Below the pieces are notes generated by a model. The model made no database searches. It saw only the letters and a program-made list of their open reading frames with translations, and was not told where the DNA came from. This document shows positions 25,942 to 33,685 of a stretch of DNA of 64,000 nt, one piece after another; position 1 is the first letter of the stretch, and each line of letters opens with the position of its first letter. The DNA is taken from the NCBI GenBank assembly GCA_035533295.1, contig DATLUA010000002.1:1-64000 (forward strand), read 5' to 3'. The translations under genes were made by a program, and so were the position numbers. The DNA is from JAGWJU01 sp035533295 (GTDB lineage Bacteria > Elusimicrobiota > Elusimicrobia > UBA1565 > UBA9628).

Positions 25942-26250
25942 ATGTCGATGATGACGGCTTTGCGCTGGCGCTGTTGCCTCGCCATTCTGGCTCTGGGGTT
26001 GGCCGGGTGCGCGACGACGGGCGCCCAGGATATCAACCTCTCCGACGCGGCGCTCCAAGCCCGGGTCGAGGAGCGTCTGGCCGCGCGCAAGGACCTGGAC
26101 CTGCACTTGGTGGACATCGACGTCGTCTCGCAGGTGGTGACTCTCTCCGGACTCGTCAATTCATGGCAGACCAAACAGGAAGCCGGACGCGTCGCGGCCC
26201 GCACGCCGGGCGTCCAGGAAGTCCTCAACAATCTCCTGATCCAAGAATAG
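25942..26250 (+). CDS. BON-domain lipoprotein
   Basis: The 102-residue protein has a lipoprotein signal (hydrophobic core then 'LALGLAGC', lipidated Cys at residue 23) and a single BON domain from about residue 34 ('DAALQARVEERLAARKDL' through 'VQEVLNNLLIQE', with the conserved Gly in 'VVTLSGLV'). BON domains bind phospholipid or other envelope components, as in OsmY. Three close ATGs (25942, 25948 and 25951) are possible starts. The mutY reading frame begins inside this gene. Confidence 0.82.
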   Translation: MSMMTALRWRCCLAILALGLAGCATTGAQDINLSDAALQARVEERLAARKDLDLHLVDIDVVSQVVTLSGLVNSWQTKQEAGRVAARTPGVQEVLNNLLIQE

Positions 26251-27233
26251 CCCGCCTTCTGGCTTGGTACGACGCGCGCAAGCGTGATTTGCCCTGGCGG
26301 CGCAAGGTCGGCCCCTACTCCGCCTGGATTTCCGAAATCATGCTCCAGCAGACGACCGTCGCGACGGTCGTCCTCAAGTTCGAGCGCTTCCTGGCCCGGT
26401 TCCCAAACATTCAAGCGCTGGCCGCCGCCTCCGAAGAGGACGTGCTGGCCGGCTGGGCGGGCTTGGGCTACTACTCGCGCGCTCGCAACCTCCTGGCCGC
26501 CGCGCGCAAAATCACGGGAGAGATGGGCGGACGCTTTCCCTCGGACTACGAAGGAATTCTCTCCCTGCCCGGTGTGGGCCGCTACACCGCGGGCGCCATC
26601 GGCTCCATCGCCTTCGGGCTGCGCCGGCCGGTCTTGGACGGCAACGTGATGCGCGTCTTTTCCCGCTGGTTCGCCGTGCAGGACAACCTCAAGGACGCCG
26701 CGACCCAGAAAAAACTCTGGGCCATCGCTGAAAAATTGGTCCCGGCCGCGCGGCCCGGCGATTGGAACCAAGCGCTCATGGAATTGGGCGCGACCGTGTG
26801 CCTGCCGGAAAATCCAAAATGCTTCGAATGCCCCGTTTCCAGTCATTGCCTCGCCTTCTCTCGAAAAATACAGGACCGCCTTCCCGTCGTCGCGGCGCGC
26901 CGGGAAGCCGTTTCTCTGCGCTGGACCTGCCTTTGGATAGAAAAAAACGGGAAAATCATTTTATGGAAAAGATCCCAGGACGAGCGTTTCTTGAAAGGGC
27001 TTTGGGGATTTCCCGAGGCGCGCCACCTGCGCGTCAAGCCCGGCGCGCTTTTAAAGACCACCGCGCATTCCATCACGCACCACCGGATCACGGCCGAACT
27101 GCGCCGCGCCTCCGCGCCGAAAAAGATTCCCGCTCAAGCCGCCTGGATCGCCAAGGAGAAGCTCAGCCGGCTCCTGGTCTCGTCGCTCTGGATTAAACTT
27201 CTCGGAAAAAACCGCAGCGCGCCCCAACTTTAA
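26163..27233 (+). CDS. mutY: A/G-specific adenine glycosylase MutY
   Basis: The base-excision repair enzyme removes adenine paired with 8-oxoguanine. It shows 'RDLPWRRKVGPYSAWISEIM' with the catalytic Glu, 'MLQQTTVATV', the helix-hairpin-helix 'LPGVGRYTAGAI', the catalytic Asp in 'RPVLDGNVMRVFSR', and an iron-sulphur cluster ligand set C-x6-C-x2-C-x5-C ('CLPENPKCFECPVSSHC'). A C-terminal NUDIX-like 8-oxoG-recognition domain follows. The start is awkward. The only upstream ATG in frame (26163) lies 88 bases inside the BON gene and adds about 28 unlike residues, while homologous sequence begins just after the BON stop, where no ATG, GTG or TTG exists in frame. Overlapping translation from 26163 is my best choice. 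Confidence 0.88.
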   Translation: MADQTGSRTRRGPHAGRPGSPQQSPDPRIARLLAWYDARKRDLPWRRKVGPYSAWISEIMLQQTTVATVVLKFERFLARFPNIQALAAASEEDVLAGWAGLGYYSRARNLLAAARKITGEMGGRFPSDYEGILSLPGVGRYTAGAIGSIAFGLRRPVLDGNVMRVFSRWFAVQDNLKDAATQKKLWAIAEKLVPAARPGDWNQALMELGATVCLPENPKCFECPVSSHCLAFSRKIQDRLPVVAARREAVSLRWTCLWIEKNGKIILWKRSQDERFLKGLWGFPEARHLRVKPGALLKTTAHSITHHRITAELRRASAPKKIPAQAAWIAKEKLSRLLVSSLWIKLLGKNRSAPQL

Positions 27234-27279
27234 ACTTCCGGCGCGTTATGCTACGATGGCGTCTCAACGGAGGAGGGCG

Positions 27280-27822
27280 ATGAGAATGAATTGGTTTTCG
27301 GTGCTCGCGGGAACGTTTCTCGTTTTGCTGGGCTTGGGCATGATTCTGCAGGTCTTCGGCATCCACCTGCCTCTGGTGCGCACGGCCCTGGCCCTGCTCA
27401 TCATCTACGCAGGCGTGCGCGTGCTCCTTCCCGGCTCCCGAGGCGTCTGCCGCGGCTGGACGCACAACGGCGCCGGCAGCGCGATCTTCTCCTCATCGAG
27501 CGTGGAGCACGCGGGCTCCGCGCCCGCGGAGTACAACGTGGCATTCGGCAGCCAAAAAATCGACCTGACCAAGGTCGATCTGTCCAAGGGCGACGTGCGC
27601 GTCCGCGTCAACGCGGCCTTCGGCTCGACCGAGGTCAAGCTCGACCCGGCCACGCCGGTCAAAATCGTCTTTAGTTGCGCCTTCGGCGGCGTGAAGTTCC
27701 CGGGCGGCAGCGCCGCGGTCATCGGGACCAACACCTACAAGAGCGAGAGCTACAAGGAAGGCTCGCCCGCGCTCCTCATCGACGCCGACGCCGCTTTCGG
27801 CGAGATCAAGATTACGAACTAA
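27280..27822 (+). CDS. LiaF-like membrane protein (cell-wall-active antibiotic response type)
   Basis: This is a 180-residue protein. Two hydrophobic segments at the N-terminus ('VLAGTFLVLLGLGMILQVFG' and 'LVRTALALLIIYAGVRVLL') are followed by a beta-helical domain with repeats such as 'YNVAFGSQKIDLTKVDL', 'VRVNAAFGSTEVKLDP', 'IVFSCAFGGVKFPGG' and 'IDADAAFGEIKITN'. The recurring A-F-G-x-x-(x)-(I/V) unit is typical of the C-terminal domain of LiaF/DUF2154-type proteins, which inhibit envelope-stress sensor kinases in Firmicutes. Function here is unproven and no LiaRS pair is nearby. A GGAGGAGGG sequence precedes the chosen ATG (27280). Confidence 0.75.
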   Translation: MRMNWFSVLAGTFLVLLGLGMILQVFGIHLPLVRTALALLIIYAGVRVLLPGSRGVCRGWTHNGAGSAIFSSSSVEHAGSAPAEYNVAFGSQKIDLTKVDLSKGDVRVRVNAAFGSTEVKLDPATPVKIVFSCAFGGVKFPGGSAAVIGTNTYKSESYKEGSPALLIDADAAFGEIKITN

Positions 27823-27832
27823 GCTTGGCCGC

Positions 27833-28993
27833 TTAGGCCCGGGCCAGCGCCCGCTCGAAGTCCGCGAGCAAATCCTCGACCGCTTCCAAGCCCACCGAAA
27901 CTCGGACAAGCCCGTCCGCGATGCGAAGCTTTCTCCGCTCGGCCGCGGGCATGCCGGAATGCGAGGTGGTCGCGGGCCGCGTGACGAGCGACTCCACGCC
28001 CCCAAAGCTCGGCGCCACGACCGGCAGACGCACGGCGCGCATGAAGCGCTCGGCCTTCTTCAAGCCCCCTTTGAGCTCGAAGCTCAGCAGCCCGCCGAAG
28101 CCGTCGAAGAGTTCGCGCGCCCTTTGGTGCCGCGGGTGGCTGCGCAGCCCCGGGTAATTGACTCCGGCCACTTTAGGATGCCGCTCCAAAAACCGCGCGA
28201 CTTCAATGGCGCTGGCGTTTTGGCGGACCATCCTCACTGCCAGCGTCTTGATGCCGCGTTCGAGCAGGAAGCACGCGTGCGGGTCGAGCGAGCCGCCCAG
28301 GTGATTGAGCCGATGCGTGGCCCTCTCGACCCAGGATCTGCGGCCGATGATCGCTCCAGCCACGATATCCGAATGGCCGTTCAAGTATTTGGTGGCGCTG
28401 TGCAGCGATAAATCAAAGCCCCATTGCGCGGGCCTGAAGTTCATCGGGCTCGCCGAGGTGTTGTCGATGAGCGAGACGATGCCGCGCTCCTTGGCGAAGC
28501 GCGCGACGGCTTCCAAGTCCCCCACCTGCAGCAGCGGATTGGTCATGGTCTCGACGTAGATGGCCTTGGTGTTGCGCTTGATTTTCTTTTTCCACGAGGC
28601 CGGTTTGTCCGCATCGATGAAGTCGCAGGAGACGCCGAAGGACTTCAAATCCCTCGCGATGAACTCGTGCGTGCCGCCGTAAAGGCAGTCCTGCGCGAGC
28701 AGGTGATCTCCCGCCGAGAGCACGGTCAAAAGCGCGGTGGAGATGGCGGCCATGCCGCTGCCGGCCACCAAGGCGTCCTGCGCGCCCTCCAAGGCCGCGA
28801 GCTTGCGGTGCAGGGCCTGGTGATTGGGCGTGTTGTTGAGGCGGATGTACTTGAGATCGTGGTAGCTGGTCTCGCCGAAATACTCGTAGATGGAGGACTG
28901 GAAGACCGGCATGCTCACCGCGCCCAAAATCCTGGGGTGGATGTTCCCCGCGTGAATGACCTCGGTCTCCAAACGCCTGGAATTTTTCGCCAT
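27833..28993 (-). CDS. Cys/Met metabolism PLP-dependent enzyme (cystathionine gamma-synthase/beta-lyase family)
   Basis: The 386-residue fold-type I PLP enzyme carries 'LAALEGAQDALVAGSGMAAI' (phosphate-binding region), 'QDCLYGGTHEF' (Tyr stacking on PLP), 'TMTNPLLQVGDLEAV', 'SLIDNTSASPMNF' with the ring-N Asp, and the lysine Schiff-base motif 'SLHSATKYLNGHSDIVAGA'. The C-terminal 'PSFGGVESLVTRPATTSHSG' carries the substrate carboxylate-binding Arg. Members do transsulfuration or gamma/beta eliminations; the exact reaction cannot be chosen from sequence. GGAGT precedes the ATG by 6 bases. It is convergent with the LiaF-like gene and its start lies 3 bases from a divergent small gene. Confidence 0.88.
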   Translation of the reverse strand: MAKNSRRLETEVIHAGNIHPRILGAVSMPVFQSSIYEYFGETSYHDLKYIRLNNTPNHQALHRKLAALEGAQDALVAGSGMAAISTALLTVLSAGDHLLAQDCLYGGTHEFIARDLKSFGVSCDFIDADKPASWKKKIKRNTKAIYVETMTNPLLQVGDLEAVARFAKERGIVSLIDNTSASPMNFRPAQWGFDLSLHSATKYLNGHSDIVAGAIIGRRSWVERATHRLNHLGGSLDPHACFLLERGIKTLAVRMVRQNASAIEVARFLERHPKVAGVNYPGLRSHPRHQRARELFDGFGGLLSFELKGGLKKAERFMRAVRLPVVAPSFGGVESLVTRPATTSHSGMPAAERRKLRIADGLVRVSVGLEAVEDLLADFERALARA

Positions 28994-28996
28994 GGA

Positions 28997-29431
28997 ATGA
29001 CTCCTGTGTCCGCTCGTCAAGCCAGTCTTAGAGGCTGGCGGGGACGGCAGACCCGAAATCAAGATTTCCAGATCCCGCCCTTTGTTCCGCCGCCCGGCAA
29101 AATCGATTTTATCCCTTCGTTTCGGGCAGAGCGCCCCTTCGCCCTGAGTCGGATTGCCAATGGCGAGTGGGTGATTCAGGACCTTTCGGCCCCGCCGCCT
29201 GAGGCAGTCAGCCCGGCCGCCAGCGCACCCGCGCCGCAGGGCAAGGCTCTGGCCCCTCTGATTGACGCCATGCTCTTGGCAGGGAATATGACCATGCGCG
29301 GCATCGTCCGCGAGCTCCAACGCAAGGCGAGTTCCGTCTGCCACGGCCGCGATCTTCGGGCCAACGTTCGCGCCAGAATATACTGGCTAAAAAAGAGAGG
29401 CTGTAGCCCGTCGTTGCTTTTATCCCTATAA
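28997..29431 (+). CDS. Hypothetical protein with possible winged-helix C-terminus
   Basis: I do not recognise this 144-residue frame. Residues 1-80 are Pro/Ala/Arg-rich and probably unstructured. Residues about 85-135 ('LAPLIDAMLLAGNMTMRGIV' then RELQRK, and 'NVRARIYWLKKRG') look like a real small helical domain, with the spacing of a winged-helix/HTH module. The ATG at 28997 is three bases from the divergent PLP-enzyme start and has no obvious ribosome-binding site, so the true start could be further in. It opens the accessory region and may be a decayed gene. Confidence 0.4.
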   Translation: MTPVSARQASLRGWRGRQTRNQDFQIPPFVPPPGKIDFIPSFRAERPFALSRIANGEWVIQDLSAPPPEAVSPAASAPAPQGKALAPLIDAMLLAGNMTMRGIVRELQRKASSVCHGRDLRANVRARIYWLKKRGCSPSLLLSL

Positions 29432-29487
29432 ATCCATCGCAAATATACCATGCGGATGATGGCTGGGCCTAGTAATTAACGATTTAT

Positions 29488-29499
29488 GATTTGCAAATC
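29488..29499. promoter_or_regulatory. 12-bp palindrome overlapping the -35 of the HTH gene
   Basis: GATTTGCAAATC is a perfect palindrome covering the TTGCAA -35 hexamer, and it extends imperfectly on both sides. Its position makes it a good candidate operator for autoregulation by the HTH protein encoded just downstream. Confidence 0.5.
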
Positions 29500-29519
29500 G
29501 TGAATCTATGCTGTATACT
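29491..29519 (+). promoter_or_regulatory. Promoter of the HTH/nucleotidyltransferase pair
   Basis: TTGCAA (29491-29496), a 17-bp spacer and TATACT (29514-29519) form a good sigma70-type promoter. Only six bases (GTGGGC) separate the -10 from the ATG at 29526, so transcription should start at the start codon. Confidence 0.7.
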
Positions 29520-29525
29520 GTGGGC

Positions 29526-30065
29526 ATGAGACCCCAGCATGGCATCAAGCCGCAGGATGTGCTCATTCTGCTCAAGATCGCGTGTTGGCGAGACCGAGAA
29601 TGGCGCTCGGTTGATCTTGCCCATGAACTTCAGATCTCCCCGGCCGAGGTGAGCATGGCCCTCGAGCGGGCGCGGCGCGTGGGCTTTCTCGACCCCAAAA
29701 AGCGCAGCGTGATGAAGGCGCCATTTCTGGAGTTTTTGCTCCATGCGGTCAAGTACGTCTTTCCCGCGGAGCCCGGTCCCCTCTGTCGCGGCATTCCCAC
29801 GGCCCACTCCGCGCCGCCGTTGGCCAAGCGCATCGTGTCCGAGGAAAGCGATCAATACGTTTGGCCGCATGACGACGGCAAGGTGCGGGGTCAGGCTATC
29901 GCGCCGTTGTATGAGACGGCACCCGCCGCCGCGCGGCAGGATGAGAAGCTTTATGAGTTCCTATCGCTCATAGACGCTCTCCGCGTCGGCCGCGCCAGGG
30001 AGCGAAACATCGCGGCCCAGGAAATCGAAAATCGGCTTAGCGAGCTCGTCCTTGAGAACAAGTAA
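29526..30065 (+). CDS. HTH regulator/antitoxin-like partner of a nucleotidyltransferase
   Basis: The 179-residue protein has an N-terminal winged-helix domain (about 10-65: 'LILLKIACWRDREW', 'VDLAHELQISPAEVSMALER'). A middle part follows ('YVFPAEPGPLCRGIPTAHSA') that recalls AbiEi-like and related antitoxins, and the C-terminus is helical. An ATG six codons upstream (29508) is rejected because it lies before the end of the -10 hexamer; the ATG at 29526 is predicted to be the 5' end of the mRNA. It overlaps the nucleotidyltransferase gene by 14 bases. I infer an autoregulated toxin-antitoxin-like or phage-defence pair. Confidence 0.7.
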   Translation: MRPQHGIKPQDVLILLKIACWRDREWRSVDLAHELQISPAEVSMALERARRVGFLDPKKRSVMKAPFLEFLLHAVKYVFPAEPGPLCRGIPTAHSAPPLAKRIVSEESDQYVWPHDDGKVRGQAIAPLYETAPAAARQDEKLYEFLSLIDALRVGRARERNIAAQEIENRLSELVLENK

Positions 30066-30744
30066 GAACCTGGACATGCTGTCCGTGGTCGCCCGCGGCC
30101 TTCAGGACCTCAAGGATCAAGTGGTCTTCGTCGGCGGTGCCACGGTCGATTTGTACGTCACCGATCCCGGAGGAGAACCGTTGCGCCCCACCGATGACGT
30201 GGACTGCGTGATCGGGATCACAAGCCGCGTCGCTTACCGGACTCTGGAGGAAAAACTCAGAGCCCTGAAATTTTCCCATCCGCTCGATGAGGCTCGGCCA
30301 CCCATTTGCCGCTGGAAATTCTCCGGGATCTCCGTGGACGTAATGCCCACCGACGAAGGCGTATTGGGTTTTAGCAACCGCTGGTATCCCGACGGCATCG
30401 CGCACGCCGAAAGTCGGGTTCTGCCGGACGGCCAAACCGTCGCGATTTTCTCTCTTCCCTACTTCCTGGCCTCCAAGATCGAAGCATTCCTGGGGCGGGG
30501 CAAAGATGACTTTTACGGTAGTTCGGATCTGGAGGACATCGTGACGCTGATTGACCGGGCCGAAGACCTTCGCGAGAAGGTTCTGGCCGCGCCGAAGGAT
30601 GTCCAGAACTATATCGGAGAGAAGTTCGGCTCTTTCCTGGGCAATGACCTGTTCGTGCAGAGCGTGGCCGGGCATCTCGACGCCGGTGCAGGGCCAGGCC
30701 GGGTGGAACGGGTTCTGGGACTCATGCGCGAGCTCGCAAAATGA
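30052..30744 (+). CDS. Nucleotidyltransferase-fold protein (AbiEii/MNT-like)
   Basis: This is a 230-residue protein of the nucleotidyltransferase superfamily. The core motif is 'DQVVFVGGATVDLYVTDP' followed by 'RPTDDVDCVIGI', giving the G-G-x(n)-D-x-D pattern that binds metal and nucleotide. A third acidic site is likely in 'FSGISVDVMPTDEG'. Related stand-alone proteins act as tRNA- or NTP-modifying toxins (AbiEii, MenT) or as minimal nucleotidyltransferases. I use the TTG at 30052, since the preserved 'NLDMLSVVARGL' start of homologs lies right after it. It is co-transcribed with the HTH gene and convergent with the phosphoesterase gene. Confidence 0.75.
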   Translation: MRTSKNLDMLSVVARGLQDLKDQVVFVGGATVDLYVTDPGGEPLRPTDDVDCVIGITSRVAYRTLEEKLRALKFSHPLDEARPPICRWKFSGISVDVMPTDEGVLGFSNRWYPDGIAHAESRVLPDGQTVAIFSLPYFLASKIEAFLGRGKDDFYGSSDLEDIVTLIDRAEDLREKVLAAPKDVQNYIGEKFGSFLGNDLFVQSVAGHLDAGAGPGRVERVLGLMRELAK

Positions 30745-30765
30745 TTTCCACCGCTCCCGGTACTT

Positions 30766-31140
30766 TTAACGGGACACCGCCGCCTTGGTCCAGTCGAACA
30801 CGATGGCCGGGTTGGTCGGATTGTAGGCCGCGTCGCACATCGAGGCGTTGATGAACGCGGTGTGCTCGTTCTTCGTGATGCCGTAGCCTTCATGCACGTG
30901 GCCGAAGATATGGTACTTCGGCTTGATCCTCTCCACGGCGGCCAGGAGGTCCGCGCAGCCGACGCGCTCTGTCTTTCCGTAGGAGGGGATGTCGTCGCCA
31001 TGCCCGAGAGGCGGGCCATGAGTCAGAAGGATAGGGGAGCCGACGTCCGTCATGTCGCCGGCGTGGATGAAGACGTCGCCCTCCGGAATGGGCAGCCGAT
31101 CGTGCATCGTGTGGGTGTCCGAGACGCAAACGAACCGCAT
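30766..31140 (-). CDS. Calcineurin-like phosphoesterase with an internal deletion
   Basis: The 124-residue protein is similar to MPPED-type metallophosphoesterases of about 200 residues. It keeps the first metal motif 'CVSDTHTMHDRL' (DxH), the second 'FIHAGDMTD' (GD), and the last two, 'LLTHGPPLGHGD' and 'YHIFGHVHEGYG' (GHxH). The middle portion, which should contain the GNHD/E motif, is missing: residue 34 (Gly) joins directly to 'SPILLTHG' without frame loss. Enzyme activity is unlikely because the third metal motif is absent. It is the last gene of the pRiA4b/RhuM/TPR run, 14 bases after the TPR gene stop. Confidence 0.75.
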   Translation of the reverse strand: MRFVCVSDTHTMHDRLPIPEGDVFIHAGDMTDVGSPILLTHGPPLGHGDDIPSYGKTERVGCADLLAAVERIKPKYHIFGHVHEGYGITKNEHTAFINASMCDAAYNPTNPAIVFDWTKAAVSR

Positions 31141-31154
31141 AATCTGCCGCCGTT

Positions 31155-32591
31155 CTACCGTCTGTCCTTGATAATGTTCATCTTCCGGAAAAATCCGCTT
31201 CTGTGCTTGCGCTCGAACTCCTCGGGGCTCATGGATTCAAGGAGCCCCAGGTTGTTGCGGGCCACCTCATAATCCGGGTTTAACTTCAAGGCGGCCTTCA
31301 GCATGGCCAGGGCCTCCTCGCGATTTCCCGACATTACGTAAGCCGTGGCCATGTTGCCCAAGACCCGATACGCCTCCGGGTGGTCCTTGACCATGGGATA
31401 GACTTTTTGGAGAAGATCGAGAGCGGTCTGAGTCTGCCCAGCCTTGAGATGATCCGTGGCCTGGTTGACCAAGCCCATCGCCTGAGACTCCGCTTCCCCT
31501 GCGGCCATTGGCGTCACTTGAATCTCGTAGCCAACTTCCTGTTGAGGGTTCCCAAGAGCACGGCGCTCCTCTAGAATGGCTTGCCGAGGGCTCTTGCCGC
31601 CCAGTTCCTTCTGCGGCGCGGCAAGCCACTCACGCGTGATCTCACGCGCCTTGGAAGTAAAATCACCGCTTTCCATTTCTTCATTAGTGAGGCGGCCCAT
31701 GACGAATCGCTGCAGGTCCGCGAGGAGCGAGCGTTCCTTGGGTCCGGGCTTGGGTGTGTCTTCGGCCAGCGTTAGATTCCACATGGCTTGAAGAAGGGGA
31801 GCGACTTCCTTGGCCGCCTCCGCGGATGGGGCCTTGCCGAGGACGACCTTAGAAAGCGGATGCTCCTTGGCGGCCTTCTTATGGGCCGCGAGGATGTCTT
31901 CCTCGATCTGAGCGACAGTGATATCCGCCACGCGCCAGCGTTGCAGGAGCGAAGCGAGCCGCGCGCGGACGCGGTGCAGGCCCTCCTTCTCCCATTCCAC
32001 CGGAGGGACGAACAATCCAAGGACGAACCGGTGGCTGATGGGTTCGTCCTTAAGTGCTTCGCCGCGAGACTGCATGAGACGCTCCATGTGGTAGCCGGCC
32101 TCGTCAGGAAGCCGCGCGACAAAACTTGACAACGCCCAGTGGTCCTGAAAGCGGAAGAGCCGGGCAATCAGGAACTGACCCTCCCTTCCATCCTCCGATC
32201 CCTTCGCGTCGAGGACACGACAGGTTTCCCCGCGCGGGATGGGCGTCAAGTCCAGCCACTCGCCCGCCTTGCGCGCGGTCAGTTTGAATATGCCGAAGCG
32301 ACTGTCTTCTTTGAAGCCTTGATAGGCGGCCGCCTCGGTCTTGTCGAAGCGTCGCTGGTTGGTCTTGATGAATAGATCGAGAGGAGTCAAGCCGCACCGC
32401 GTGAGCCGGCGCTCAAGGAGGAACCAATCCTTAAACAGCGCGCCGATCAGATCGCGGCCGTCTTTTGGAATACGGCTCGGGCTGATGAAGAACTCCTCCA
32501 TGGCCTCCGGCTCCTCGACCGCGACCATGCCCTCGCGTTGAGCCCAGCCCGTGAATTTATTGAAGTACTTATGCGCCTTGGACTGCGTCAT
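31155..32591 (-). CDS. Cytoplasmic protein with C-terminal TPR repeats, unknown function
   Basis: I do not recognise the first about 370 residues of this 478-residue protein. They are mixed alpha/beta, without signal peptide or membrane segment, and include a possible beta-rich part at 85-150 and long charged helices at 200-330. Residues about 390-455 hold two TPR units ('ALDLLQKVYPMVKDHPEAYR' and 'EALAMLKAALKLNPDYEVAR'), which usually bind partner proteins. It lies 17 bases after RhuM and 14 bases before the phosphoesterase fragment on the same strand, so it belongs to the accessory operon starting at 34302. Confidence 0.6.
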   Translation of the reverse strand: MTQSKAHKYFNKFTGWAQREGMVAVEEPEAMEEFFISPSRIPKDGRDLIGALFKDWFLLERRLTRCGLTPLDLFIKTNQRRFDKTEAAAYQGFKEDSRFGIFKLTARKAGEWLDLTPIPRGETCRVLDAKGSEDGREGQFLIARLFRFQDHWALSSFVARLPDEAGYHMERLMQSRGEALKDEPISHRFVLGLFVPPVEWEKEGLHRVRARLASLLQRWRVADITVAQIEEDILAAHKKAAKEHPLSKVVLGKAPSAEAAKEVAPLLQAMWNLTLAEDTPKPGPKERSLLADLQRFVMGRLTNEEMESGDFTSKAREITREWLAAPQKELGGKSPRQAILEERRALGNPQQEVGYEIQVTPMAAGEAESQAMGLVNQATDHLKAGQTQTALDLLQKVYPMVKDHPEAYRVLGNMATAYVMSGNREEALAMLKAALKLNPDYEVARNNLGLLESMSPEEFERKHRSGFFRKMNIIKDRR

Positions 32592-32608
32592 GTCCTGCTT
32601 CCCATGGC

Positions 32609-33685
32609 CTATGCCTTGCCGCGTTTTTTTCGCGGACCGGGACGTTTCTTGCGCTCGGTCTCCAGCGCTTTGGCCGATGTCCGGAGATCCTCAAGATACC
32701 GGGCCGCGGCAGAGGCCTCCGCTTCCAGCCGCCGGCGCTCGGCGAAGGCGTCGTATTGCTCGTTGGCCCAGGAAAGCACCTCTTCATGGGTCACTTTGCC
32801 GGAATCGGGAAGCACCGGCAGCTCCGTCTGCTGGAGAAACTGGTCCAGGAACGCGGTCCAGTCCCGCATCTGGATGTCCTGGCGGCGCTGGGCCCGGAAC
32901 TCGGCCTGATCCAGGAACATGACCACGATCCGGTTGAGCGTGTCGATTTCCTTCTCCGTCAGATAGTTCTTCGCCGTCGCCACGTCGCGCTTGAGCACCC
33001 GGCTGCCGCTCCAAGATGTCAGGCCCATGTTGGCTTTGCCGGCGTCGGCTCTCCTGCGGACGATCTCGGCAGCGGTCATGCCGGCCGCCGCGTAGTGCAT
33101 CTTGTTCTGCATCGCGGCGAAGAAGGCCTGCGTCTCCTCCTGCCCCTCGACGTAGTCCATGGCCATGGCGAATATCTCCCGGATGCGCTGATAAACGCGG
33201 GCTTCGCTGGCCCGTATCTCGCGGATGCGGACCAGCAGTTCGTCAAAATAGTCGGCCAGCCTATCGTGGCCCTTGAGACGCTCGTCATCCAAGGTGAAGC
33301 CCTTGATGAGGTACTCCCGCAGCCGTTCGGTCGCCCATTGCCGGAACTGCACCCCGCGCGGCGAGCGGACCCGATAGCCGACGGCTAGGATCATGTCCAG
33401 GTTATAGAGCTTGATTTGGCGCCGGACGGCGCGCCCGCCTTCCTGGCGAACTTGTAAGTGTTCCTTACAAGTTGCCGCCTCCGACAGCTCGCCGTCCTTG
33501 TAGATTTCTCCGATGTGGATGGTGACGTTCTGCGGCGTCGTTTGGAACAGCTCCGCCATGAGCGCCTGGGACAGCCAAACCGTGCCGCCCTCCAGCCTGA
33601 CCTGGATATGGCTCTGCCCATCCTCGGCCTGGTAGATGATGATTTCCGACTTGGCCGGTTTCTCCGGCGAGTTTTCCGTCATCAT
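32609..33685 (-). CDS. RhuM-family protein
   Basis: The 358-residue protein resembles the RhuM family, named for a gene on a Salmonella pathogenicity island and common on mobile islands; its molecular function is unknown. Recognisable parts are 'VRLEGGTVWLSQALMAELFQ' (a KilA-N/Bro-like DNA-binding start), 'NVTIHIGEIYKDGEL', 'YNLDMILAVGYRVRSPRGVQ' and 'QFRQWATERLREYLIKGF'. The C-terminal part is helical and very basic (KKRPGPRKKRGKA). The ATG at 33683-33685 overlaps the stop of the pRiA4b-type gene (ATGA). The family and neighbours support a mobile or defence context. Confidence 0.8.
   Translation of the reverse strand: MMTENSPEKPAKSEIIIYQAEDGQSHIQVRLEGGTVWLSQALMAELFQTTPQNVTIHIGEIYKDGELSEAATCKEHLQVRQEGGRAVRRQIKLYNLDMILAVGYRVRSPRGVQFRQWATERLREYLIKGFTLDDERLKGHDRLADYFDELLVRIREIRASEARVYQRIREIFAMAMDYVEGQEETQAFFAAMQNKMHYAAAGMTAAEIVRRRADAGKANMGLTSWSGSRVLKRDVATAKNYLTEKEIDTLNRIVVMFLDQAEFRAQRRQDIQMRDWTAFLDQFLQQTELPVLPDSGKVTHEEVLSWANEQYDAFAERRRLEAEASAAARYLEDLRTSAKALETERKKRPGPRKKRGKA

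Noticed and set aside
25860..26846. 328-codon minus-strand frame across the BON and mutY genes
   Set aside because: No domain or signal is visible, composition is typical of an antisense frame, and both genes it would cover on the other strand have diagnostic motifs.
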